This document shows positions 6,680 through 12,906 of a stretch of DNA of 18,207 nt, piece by piece; the stretch's first letter is position 1; every line of letters begins with the position of its first letter. Location: positions 1-18,207 of the forward strand of contig DGSY01000010.1 in the NCBI GenBank assembly GCA_002394125.1. The letters run 5' to 3'. The position numbers were made by a program, and so were the translations under genes. This stretch comes from Ruminococcus sp. UBA4350 (lineage in GTDB: Bacteria > Bacillota > Clostridia > Oscillospirales > Ruminococcaceae). The notes under the pieces were generated by a model. That model searched no databases. It worked only from the letters and a program-made list of their open reading frames with translations, and was not told the origin of the DNA.

Positions 6680-6972
6680 TATGCATTGTCTGTCAGATCG
6701 CTGCGGTGAACGCGGAAGCTGTTCACGCCCATCGTCGATTCGATGCCGTCCGGCAGTGCGGTGCTGATCTCGGCATACTGCGCGGTCTCCTGCCGCACGG
6801 TGCAGCGGATGATGCCGTCGCCGGGAATCAGCGGCGACGACTCCGACGAAAACAGCGTCACCGGCCCGCGGAACAGATGCGTCTGCCCGTCAAAATCGGT
6901 CATGCAGCATTCCACCGTGACCGGCTGTGCCGCATCCAGCACAGCACGGATCCTAACCTTCAGTCCGTCCAT
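6679..6972 (-). CDS. Unrecognised 97-residue protein, last gene of the glp-like operon
   Basis: I do not recognise this protein. It is small, without membrane segment or signal peptide, mixed in composition and predicted beta-rich by its alternating pattern (VRIRAVLDAAQPVTVECCM, then DGIIRCTVRQE). It has an adjacent Cys-Cys pair near residue 22 but no clear metal motif. GAGGTG lies five bases before the ATG, overlapping the stop of the DUF1667 gene nine bases upstream, so it is co-translated with the oxidoreductase operon. A role as an accessory or assembly subunit of the FAD/Fe-S proteins is only a guess from position. Confidence 0.6.
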   Translation of the reverse strand: MDGLKVRIRAVLDAAQPVTVECCMTDFDGQTHLFRGPVTLFSSESSPLIPGDGIIRCTVRQETAQYAEISTALPDGIESTMGVNSFRVHRSDLTDNA

Positions 6973-6981
6973 TGCCGCACC

Positions 6982-7344
6982 TCAGACCGCGTCCATCGAA
7001 CGCGATGCCGCGAGATCGACGCCGGTATCCAGCAGATTCCGGATGATGACCTCACCCGCCGCGACGGGCGCCTTGACCGTGACCGTGCGGATCAGCTTCA
7101 TCGCATCCGCCATGCGGTCAAGCGGGATCTCCGCCGTCGTGATGACCGGCAGGACTCTGTGAATGCCGCCCGTAATGCGGACGGTCGTTGTCAGAATGCG
7201 CATCGGCCGGATGCACTCGGTCTCCGCGTAGGCCTTGCCGCGCGGACAGCGGTTGCCCTCGACGGAAATGACCCTGCCGTCCTCGATGACCGCAGTCAGG
7301 CGGCAGCCGACCGGACAGTTGACACAAATCAGTTCTTTTTCCAT
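6982..7344 (-). CDS. DUF1667 family cysteine-motif protein
   Basis: A 120-residue protein of the DUF1667 family, which is commonly encoded beside GlpA-like FAD oxidoreductases in Bacillota. Its N-terminus has Cys7, Cys10, Cys14 and Cys33 (ICVNCPVGCRL, then GNRCPRGKAYA), a spacing suited to an iron-sulfur or zinc site. The remainder (RPMRILTTTVRI and onward) lacks known catalytic motifs. The ATG overlaps the upstream oxidoreductase stop by one base and has GGAGGTG eight bases before it. The family context suggests a small electron-transfer or maturation partner of the two flavoproteins; this is inference, as the family has no established function that I know of. Confidence 0.85.
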   Translation of the reverse strand: MEKELICVNCPVGCRLTAVIEDGRVISVEGNRCPRGKAYAETECIRPMRILTTTVRITGGIHRVLPVITTAEIPLDRMADAMKLIRTVTVKAPVAAGEVIIRNLLDTGVDLAASRSMDAV

Positions 7345-8612
7345 TATTGCTGCACCTCCGTGATCTCGACCGTGATATCCTCTGTCAGTCCGGCAAGATC
7401 CTTGCCGAGCAGGACTGCCTCCTCCATGACCGACGGCAGCAGCTTCCGCTTCTTCACCTGCCGGATGATCTTGTCACCGGCGCGAACGGTCAGTGTGCCG
7501 GATTCGAGCGGCGTCCGCACGCGGAAATAAACCGTCAGCTTCTCGACCGGTGCATCCGGCGAAAACCGCGCAGGTACGCAATAGCTGACCTGATCGCCGT
7601 TCACGATGCTGCGCAGCTCACCGCCGCATCTGCCGTTTTTCAGATAATCGGCGGCACCCTCTGCGGCTCTTGCCGCCTGCAATGACACATAATCCACAAG
7701 GTCATGCACATGAAGACCGTTTCCGCAGGCGAAAATGCCCTCTGCGCTGGTCATATAGCGGTCATCGACGATGGGACCCTTTGTCGCGGGATCCATGCGG
7801 ATGCCGGCTGCATCGGCAAGCGAATTCTCCGGAATCAGGCCGACCGAGAGCAGCAGCGTATCCACATCAAAATACTGCTCGCTGCCGGGGATCGGATTGC
7901 GGTTTGCATCGACCGCGGCCATTTCGATGCGCTCAAGGCGGTCTTTGCCGAACACCTCCGTGACCGTGTGCGAGAGATAGAGCGGGATGCCGAAATCCTC
8001 AAGACACTGCTTCATATTGCGCGGGAGACCGTTGGAATACGGCATCAGCTCCGCAACGCCGATGACCTTTGCGCCCTCCAGCGTCATGCGGCGCGCCATG
8101 ATGAGGCCGATATCGCCGGAGCCAAGGATAAAGACGCGCTTGCCGGCCATATAGCCGTCGATATTGAGATAGCGCTGCGCCTGTCCCGCCGTGTAGATGC
8201 CGGCCGGACGCGAGCCTGTGATATTGATGCCGCCGCGCGGGCGCTCATAGCAGCCGACCGCGAGAATCACGGCATCCGCCTGTACCTGCACGATGCCCTC
8301 CTCCGCATTCCGGTATTCGATCACGCGGTCTGCGGTCAGCTTCGTGACGGTCGTGTTCAGCAGAATCTTAACATTTTCCTCCTCCGCCATGCGGATATAG
8401 CGCTCGGCATATGCGGGGCCGGAAAGCTGTTCCTTGAATGTTTGCAGGCCGAAGCCGTTGTGGATGCACTGCTCCAGAATGCCGCCCGGTTCCTCGTCCT
8501 TTTCCAGAACGAGCACATCCTCAATGCCGCAGCGCTTCAGCGTAACTGCGGCGGAAAGGCCGGCACTGCCGCCGCCGATGATGACGGCCTGTACTTTTTT
8601 CATTTCACTCAT
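7344..8612 (-). CDS. FAD/NAD(P)-dependent oxidoreductase
   Basis: A 422-residue flavoprotein of the pyridine nucleotide-disulfide oxidoreductase superfamily. It has an N-terminal FAD-binding Rossmann motif (IIGGGSAGLS, Gly13-Gly18), an ATG-like segment (VILAVGCYERPRGG near 115-128), a second nucleotide-binding motif (VFILGSGDIGL, 164-169) and a C-terminal FAD motif (GIFACGNGLHVHD). There is no redox CxxC pair of the thioredoxin reductase type. Its start overlaps the stop of the upstream GlpA-like gene by four bases (ATGA) and it is coupled downstream to DUF1667. The pair with a GlpA-like partner suggests it passes electrons between the substrate oxidase and NAD(P) or another carrier. MSEM is taken as the start; an ATG three codons later is possible. 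Confidence 0.85.
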   Translation of the reverse strand: MSEMKKVQAVIIGGGSAGLSAAVTLKRCGIEDVLVLEKDEEPGGILEQCIHNGFGLQTFKEQLSGPAYAERYIRMAEEENVKILLNTTVTKLTADRVIEYRNAEEGIVQVQADAVILAVGCYERPRGGINITGSRPAGIYTAGQAQRYLNIDGYMAGKRVFILGSGDIGLIMARRMTLEGAKVIGVAELMPYSNGLPRNMKQCLEDFGIPLYLSHTVTEVFGKDRLERIEMAAVDANRNPIPGSEQYFDVDTLLLSVGLIPENSLADAAGIRMDPATKGPIVDDRYMTSAEGIFACGNGLHVHDLVDYVSLQAARAAEGAADYLKNGRCGGELRSIVNGDQVSYCVPARFSPDAPVEKLTVYFRVRTPLESGTLTVRAGDKIIRQVKKRKLLPSVMEEAVLLGKDLAGLTEDITVEITEVQQ

Positions 8613-10042
8613 ATGCGGTTCTCACTTTGCAGAATATTTGATCCGGTGCCGTCATACAGCACCTCCAGCGGCGAAATGCCGAGCTCTCTTGCGAGAATCT
8701 GAACAACCTTCGGTTCACAGAATCCGCCCTGACATCTGCCCATTCCTGGGCCGAGCCGCTTGCGGATGCCCTTGACGGAGCGTGCGCCGCAGGGCTTGCG
8801 GATGCAGGCAACGATCTCGCCCTCGGAGATCTGATTGCAGCGGCAGATGATTTTTGCGAATGCGGGATCCGCCGCGATCTGCGCCTGCCGCTCCTCCGGC
8901 GTCATCTCTGCGATGATCGGCGGCTTTTTGCGCGACATATCGGCATTTTCATTGCGCTCCAGCTTCATCGAGCGGGAGAGAATCTCAATGATATAATCCG
9001 CGATTGCGGGCGATGATGCGATGCCCGGCGATTCGATCGAAGCAGCGTCGATGAAATGCGGCGCGCCCTCGACTTCCTCGATAATGAAATCGGGCGAGGT
9101 CGTGGTCGGACGGTTTCCGGCAAAGGTGCGGATCGAGCGGTTCAGCGGGATATTTTTCAGCGTTTTCGCGATGTTATTGCGGACATAGGCAAGGCCGTCA
9201 TCGGTCGTGCCGACATCATCCGGATCTTCAAGATAGTCGCTGTTCGGGCCGATGAGCGTATCACAGTGAACCGTCGGGATCGCCAGCACGCCCTTGCCCT
9301 TTTCCTTCGAGGGGACAGGGAAGATGATATGTTTGACCGGCTGCGTGTCATCATCCAGCACATAATATTCGCCCTTGCGCGGCGTGGAATGCCACTTCGA
9401 CTCCGCGACCATTGCGTGAATATCCTCCGCATGGACGCCGGCGGCATTGATGACATAGGCGGTCTCAAAGCTGCCCGCGGGCGTGTCGATGCGCCAGCCG
9501 CCGCCGATGCGCTCGATATGCTGACACGGCGCATTCAGATACAGCTCGGTGCCGTTTCCGATCGCGGATTCAATGCAGGCCTCCGCGACCTCCCACGGAT
9601 AGATCACGCCGGTCGTATAGAAATCCAGCACGCGCGTGACCTGATCGGAGAGATTCGGCTCCTCCGCGAGCGCCTCCTCCCGGCTGCGCCAGCGGTAGGG
9701 AATATTCCGCTTGTCCGCACGCGCCGCGAGCAGGTCGAGATGCGCCTCCTCCTCTGCGCCGCAGGCGGCGATCCATGCGCCGGTCTGCCGGAAGGCACAG
9801 TGCAGCTTCTCGCAGATCGAAGGATATTGCAGAGCGCCTTTGACATTCAGCTCGCCCTTGAGCGTACCCTCCTCCGGATCGTAGCCGACATGGATGACGG
9901 CGGAATTCGCCATCGTCGCGCCCTCGGCAACATCGTTCTCCTTTTCGATGATCGCTGTGCGGAGCTGATACTGCGACAGCTTCCAGCTCAGCATCGCGCC
10001 GGTGATGCCGGCACCGATGATTACAACATCATATTTTGGCAT
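8609..10042 (-). CDS. GlpA-type FAD-dependent dehydrogenase with BFD-like [2Fe-2S] domain
   Basis: A 477-residue protein. Residues 1 to about 360 are a DAO-family FAD oxidoreductase: Rossmann motif IIGAGITGAML (Gly10-Gly15), an Ala-rich AEGATMANSAVIH segment, VINAAGVHAEDIH and a late FAD motif (SIESPGIASSPAIADY). Residues about 395-450 form a BFD-like domain, with Cys400, Cys402, Cys437 and Cys442 (CRCNQ, then GRCQGGFC) for a [2Fe-2S] cluster. The family includes anaerobic glycerol-3-phosphate dehydrogenase GlpA and L-2-hydroxyglutarate oxidase; substrate cannot be fixed here because no glpK or glycerol transporter is in view. It is first in a four-gene operon. AAAGGAGGA precedes the ATG at a slightly long spacing of about twelve bases. 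Confidence 0.85.
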   Translation of the reverse strand: MPKYDVVIIGAGITGAMLSWKLSQYQLRTAIIEKENDVAEGATMANSAVIHVGYDPEEGTLKGELNVKGALQYPSICEKLHCAFRQTGAWIAACGAEEEAHLDLLAARADKRNIPYRWRSREEALAEEPNLSDQVTRVLDFYTTGVIYPWEVAEACIESAIGNGTELYLNAPCQHIERIGGGWRIDTPAGSFETAYVINAAGVHAEDIHAMVAESKWHSTPRKGEYYVLDDDTQPVKHIIFPVPSKEKGKGVLAIPTVHCDTLIGPNSDYLEDPDDVGTTDDGLAYVRNNIAKTLKNIPLNRSIRTFAGNRPTTTSPDFIIEEVEGAPHFIDAASIESPGIASSPAIADYIIEILSRSMKLERNENADMSRKKPPIIAEMTPEERQAQIAADPAFAKIICRCNQISEGEIVACIRKPCGARSVKGIRKRLGPGMGRCQGGFCEPKVVQILARELGISPLEVLYDGTGSNILQSENRI

Positions 10043-10070
10043 TGCGGTTATGACTCCTCCTTTGCAATGG

Positions 10071-10108
10071 GTATAATCATATTATACTATATTTTGAGAC
10101 TTTGTCAA
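10071..10108 (-). promoter_or_regulatory. Promoter of the glp-like operon with overlapping dyad
   Basis: On the minus strand a consensus TTGACA (10103-10108), a 16-bp spacer and TATAAT (10081-10086) lie about 30 bases before the GlpA-like start. A perfect inverted repeat GTATAAT-CAT-ATTATAC (10071-10087) covers the -10 box and the expected start point. A repressor bound there would block transcription; the regulator is unknown. Confidence 0.8.
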
Positions 10109-10210
10109 GTGAAATCTGTCATAGCTGGGCAATTTTTACGAAACTGACAGGGATAATCCGCCGAAAAACCGATTCCGTTTCCGCTGATTTGCATAATTAT
10201 GAATGATTTG

Positions 10211-10272
10211 TTTTGTTTATGTGAACAAAATATGAACGAAATATTGACAAAGGATGAAGTCTGTGTTATAAT
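10211..10272 (+). promoter_or_regulatory. Consensus promoter and upstream repeats for the 195-residue gene
   Basis: A perfect TTGACA (10244-10249), a 17-bp spacer and TATAAT (10267-10272) lie 35 bases before the gene. Upstream, TGAACA (10222-10227), TGAACG (10233-10238) and TTGACA (10244-10249) repeat at exactly 11 bp, resembling a Pho-type box. TTTTGTT (10211-10217) and AACAAAA (10224-10230) form a 7-bp inverted repeat. The promoter is firm; the regulatory reading is tentative. Confidence 0.8.
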
Positions 10273-10307
10273 ATGATTAACAAAGCAACCGGAAAGGAGT
10301 GCGGATC

Positions 10308-10895
10308 ATGGATTATTCCAGACATGAAGTATGTCAGACGATCAGCAGCATGACCTATCTGCTGCCGAAGCATGAGGAGCTGACTGCCATGCTGCGGGCG
10401 CGGAAATTCGCGCCGATGCAGATCGCGGAGCAGAAGTATGCGGATTTTGTCAGCGGGAATTTGCAGGATTTTCTGCATTATCTCCGGATTTGCGGAGTGC
10501 GGGGCGTAATGTTCAGCTTCTCGTATTACAGCAGGGAGGATGCGGAGAATCTCTTCAAGCTGGATCCGAAAACGATGTCCCTCTTTGCGCAGGAGCCGTC
10601 CTTTGCGCGCAGCCGGTGGGACAGCAATCCGCGCAGCCGGTACAATGAAATGCAGGGATCGGACTATCAGGATTATGTGCGGTACAGCAGGTTCGTCTGC
10701 GACACGCTCGACCTGACGCATCCGAAGGAGCTGCGGCTTTACGGCGTATTTCAGGGGCGCGTACTCGCCTGTCAGATGGCGGATGCATGGATGGAGCGGC
10801 TGGGGCTGCTGAACCGCAATTCGCTGATGCAGACGGCGATGTCGGAGAATCTCGGCAAGGGCAGCTTTCCGTTTCACTTCATCAGCAGCGTATAG
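10308..10895 (+). CDS. Unrecognised 195-residue cytosolic protein
   Basis: I do not recognise this protein. It begins MDYSRHEVCQTISSMTYLLP, has no signal peptide, membrane helix or low-complexity region, and is rich in Tyr, Phe, Met and Arg. The first half looks helical, a short beta-like GVRGVMFSFSYYS segment lies at about 63-75, and the C-terminal third holds KELRLYGVFQGRVLA and a helical DAWMERLG stretch. AAAGGAG lies eight bases before the ATG; a GTG three codons earlier overlaps the ribosome site and was rejected. It is transcribed alone, divergently from the flavoprotein operon and convergently with the phosphate transporter. Strong promoter and complete frame support a real gene; no function is proposed. 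Confidence 0.75.
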   Translation: MDYSRHEVCQTISSMTYLLPKHEELTAMLRARKFAPMQIAEQKYADFVSGNLQDFLHYLRICGVRGVMFSFSYYSREDAENLFKLDPKTMSLFAQEPSFARSRWDSNPRSRYNEMQGSDYQDYVRYSRFVCDTLDLTHPKELRLYGVFQGRVLACQMADAWMERLGLLNRNSLMQTAMSENLGKGSFPFHFISSV

Positions 10896-10949
10896 CCGGC
10901 AGCTATCGTTCTCCGGGTGCAGGCCCCCCAAAAAACCAATCCGTAACTA

Positions 10950-10994
10950 CAGAAAAAACAGATGCTCCCGGCCGTTTATCATGACCGGGAGCAT
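10950..10994 (-). terminator. Terminator of the Na/Pi cotransporter gene
   Basis: A perfect 10-bp stem, ATGCTCCCGG (10962-10971) with CCGGGAGCAT (10985-10994). On the minus strand it is followed by CTGTTTTTTCTG, giving a T6 run, so it ends the transporter transcript. It may also stop the convergent gene from the left, with a weaker tail. Confidence 0.85.
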
Positions 10995-11021
10995 TGATCG
11001 TTATATGTCTGCCTGACGGCA

Positions 11022-12809
11022 TCAGGAAAGAAATGCGAACTGCTGGCTGAATTCCTCATAAAGCCGCTGATATTCGGAATTCTGGCGGCTCTTCATTGCG
11101 CTGAGATATTCATGCGTATCAAAGGAATCCGCGTGCAGCTCGACCAGCGCGACCGCGATATTCGAGCAGTGATCCGCGACACGTTCAAAATTGCCGACCA
11201 GATCATTGAACACGAAGCCCTGCTGCAGGGTACAGACGCCCGTTTGCAGACGCGCCACATGATTCAGCTTTGCGGTCTGGCAGAGCACGTCGATCCAGTC
11301 CTCCAGCGGCTCGACCTTGCCGGCAAGCTCCAGATCGCCCTTGTCAAAGGCTTCAAAGGTCATGCTGACGATCTTCCGGAGCGCCTCCTCCAGAATCCGC
11401 AGTTCATCAAGCGCCGACGCGGAAAACTGTACCTTTTTCTCCTTGATCTCCCGCGCAGCCTCCATGATATTCAGCGCATGGTCGCTGACGCGCTCAAAAT
11501 CCGTCACCGTATGCAGATACAGCGCAACCTCCAGCGTCTGTGCATGGCTCAGTTCCTTACCGGTAATGTGTACCAGATAAGTGCCGAGCTTATCCTCATA
11601 CTGATCGACTGCGTCCTCTGCATCGGCGATCTTTTCCGCAGCCTCCGCAGAGTATCCGCCGATCAGGTCGAAGGACTGGAACAGGCTTTGCTCGGTGATA
11701 TCCGCCATGAGCGAGACCGCCTCGCGGCTCTGCGTCAGAGCGAGAACAGGATTTTCCAGAAAGCGCTCCTCAAGATGCATGATCTCATAGGCAGATTTCT
11801 TCTCCTGCTTTTTGCTGTCCGGCTCCGGCGAATCCTTGACGATGAGATTTGTGACGCGTTCCAGATATTTGATAAACGGCAGCAGCACGATGATCGCAGC
11901 GATACGGTAAAGCGTATTCATCATCGCAATGCCGACCATGTCGATCGGTACATCGTTTTCCATGAGCGGGAAACGGAATATCGCATTTGCGCCGTAAAAG
12001 AGAATCGTACAGGCCAGCGTGCCAAATACGTTAATGAGCAGATAGACGATCGCGGTGCGCTTGCCGTTTTTGCTCGCGCCGACGGCGGAGAGCAGGACTG
12101 GCACCGATGCGCCGATGCCCATGCCCATGATCATCGGGAAAGCAGCGGCATAGCTGACGGCTCCGGTCACGGAGATCGCCTGCAAAATACCGACCGATGC
12201 GGAATTGCTTTGCAGTAGCGAGGTGATCAGAATGCCGACCAAAATGCCGAGCAGCGGATTGTCGAAGCGCGTCAGCAGGGAGCGGAATGCCTCGCTCTCC
12301 TTGAGCGGCGCAACGGCGGAGCTCATCGCCGCCATGCCGTACATCAGAACGGCAAAGCCGAGCAGAATGCCGCCGACATTTTTTCTGGTCTCATTTTTGG
12401 AGAACATCAGCCAGATGATGCCGACTGCGGCGGCAGCGGCCGAGATCGTACTCGTCGAGAGCAGGCTCAGCAGACCGCCGGATTTTCCGAGCAGCGAGAG
12501 ACAGAGCAGCCAGCCCGTCACGCTCGTGCCGATATTCGCGCCCATGACGATCGGGATCGACTGCGCAACGGTCATCAGCGAGGAATTGACAAAGCCGACG
12601 ACCATCGCGGAGGTCGCGGAGGAGGACTGCACAGCGGCAGTCACGAATGTGCCGAGCAGAACGCCCTTGATCGGTGTGCCGGAGAGCTTCCAGAGCACCA
12701 GCTCCAGCCTGTTTCCGGCTGCTTTCTTCAGGCCGTCGCCCATGATCTGCATTCCGAACAGAAACAGCGCGACGCCGCCGAGCAGTGAGATTACACTTGC
12801 AATATCCAT
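11022..12809 (-). CDS. Na+/phosphate cotransporter with C-terminal PhoU-like domain
   Basis: A 595-residue membrane transporter of the Na/Pi cotransporter (NptA/YjbB, PNaS) family, importing or balancing phosphate with sodium. Two inverted repeat halves carry the family signatures QSSSAT (61-66) and QSNSAS (200-205), each following a glycine-rich membrane segment, with about eight or nine membrane segments up to residue 315. From about 345 to 590 the sequence is cytosolic, helical and acidic, matching a PhoU-like domain. It lies 97 bases after the phosphate kinase gene with its own Pho-type promoter, and the ribosome site is AAAGGA about ten bases before the ATG. Fusion of PhoU to a transporter suggests that transport state is reported to the adjacent kinase. 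Confidence 0.92.
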   Translation of the reverse strand: MDIASVISLLGGVALFLFGMQIMGDGLKKAAGNRLELVLWKLSGTPIKGVLLGTFVTAAVQSSSATSAMVVGFVNSSLMTVAQSIPIVMGANIGTSVTGWLLCLSLLGKSGGLLSLLSTSTISAAAAAVGIIWLMFSKNETRKNVGGILLGFAVLMYGMAAMSSAVAPLKESEAFRSLLTRFDNPLLGILVGILITSLLQSNSASVGILQAISVTGAVSYAAAFPMIMGMGIGASVPVLLSAVGASKNGKRTAIVYLLINVFGTLACTILFYGANAIFRFPLMENDVPIDMVGIAMMNTLYRIAAIIVLLPFIKYLERVTNLIVKDSPEPDSKKQEKKSAYEIMHLEERFLENPVLALTQSREAVSLMADITEQSLFQSFDLIGGYSAEAAEKIADAEDAVDQYEDKLGTYLVHITGKELSHAQTLEVALYLHTVTDFERVSDHALNIMEAAREIKEKKVQFSASALDELRILEEALRKIVSMTFEAFDKGDLELAGKVEPLEDWIDVLCQTAKLNHVARLQTGVCTLQQGFVFNDLVGNFERVADHCSNIAVALVELHADSFDTHEYLSAMKSRQNSEYQRLYEEFSQQFAFLS

Positions 12810-12847
12810 TTGTTTTCGTTCCTTTTCTTCACTTCATTTACGTCCTT

Positions 12848-12901
12848 ATTATAACACATGAAAATCAAATCAATGTATCGCAAATGTTAAATCCATGTTA
12901 A
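12848..12901 (-). promoter_or_regulatory. PhoP-type box and promoter of the Na/Pi transporter
   Basis: Reading the minus strand, TTAACA (12896-12901), TTAACA (12885-12890), GATACA (12874-12879) and TTGATT (12863-12868) recur at an exact 11-bp period. They end nine bases before an extended -10, TGTTATAAT (TATAAT at 12848-12853). There is no good -35 box. Four TTnACA-like repeats at 11 bp just upstream of a -10 is the known layout of PhoP-activated promoters in Bacillota. Confidence 0.75.
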
Positions 12902-12906
12902 ACGTA

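Noticed and set aside
7704..8702. A 332-residue + strand frame opposite the FAD/NAD oxidoreductase
   Set aside because: It is Asp/Arg/His-rich antisense sequence without ribosome site; the real gene is on the minus strand.
9056..10147. A long + strand frame opposite the GlpA-like gene
   Set aside because: It is an antisense shadow that crosses the operon promoter; the minus-strand frame has clear FAD and Fe-S motifs.
10116..10150. CTGTCA and TGACAG inverted pair between divergent promoters
   Set aside because: The arms are only 6 bp and 23 bases apart, so a chance match is likely.
10192..10201. Palindrome CATAATTATG in the same divergent gap
   Set aside because: It is a short AT-rich palindrome not placed at a promoter element; no support for function.
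11112..12218. A 368-residue + strand frame opposite the Na/Pi transporter
   Set aside because: It is antisense to well-defined transporter and PhoU domains and shows no family pattern.
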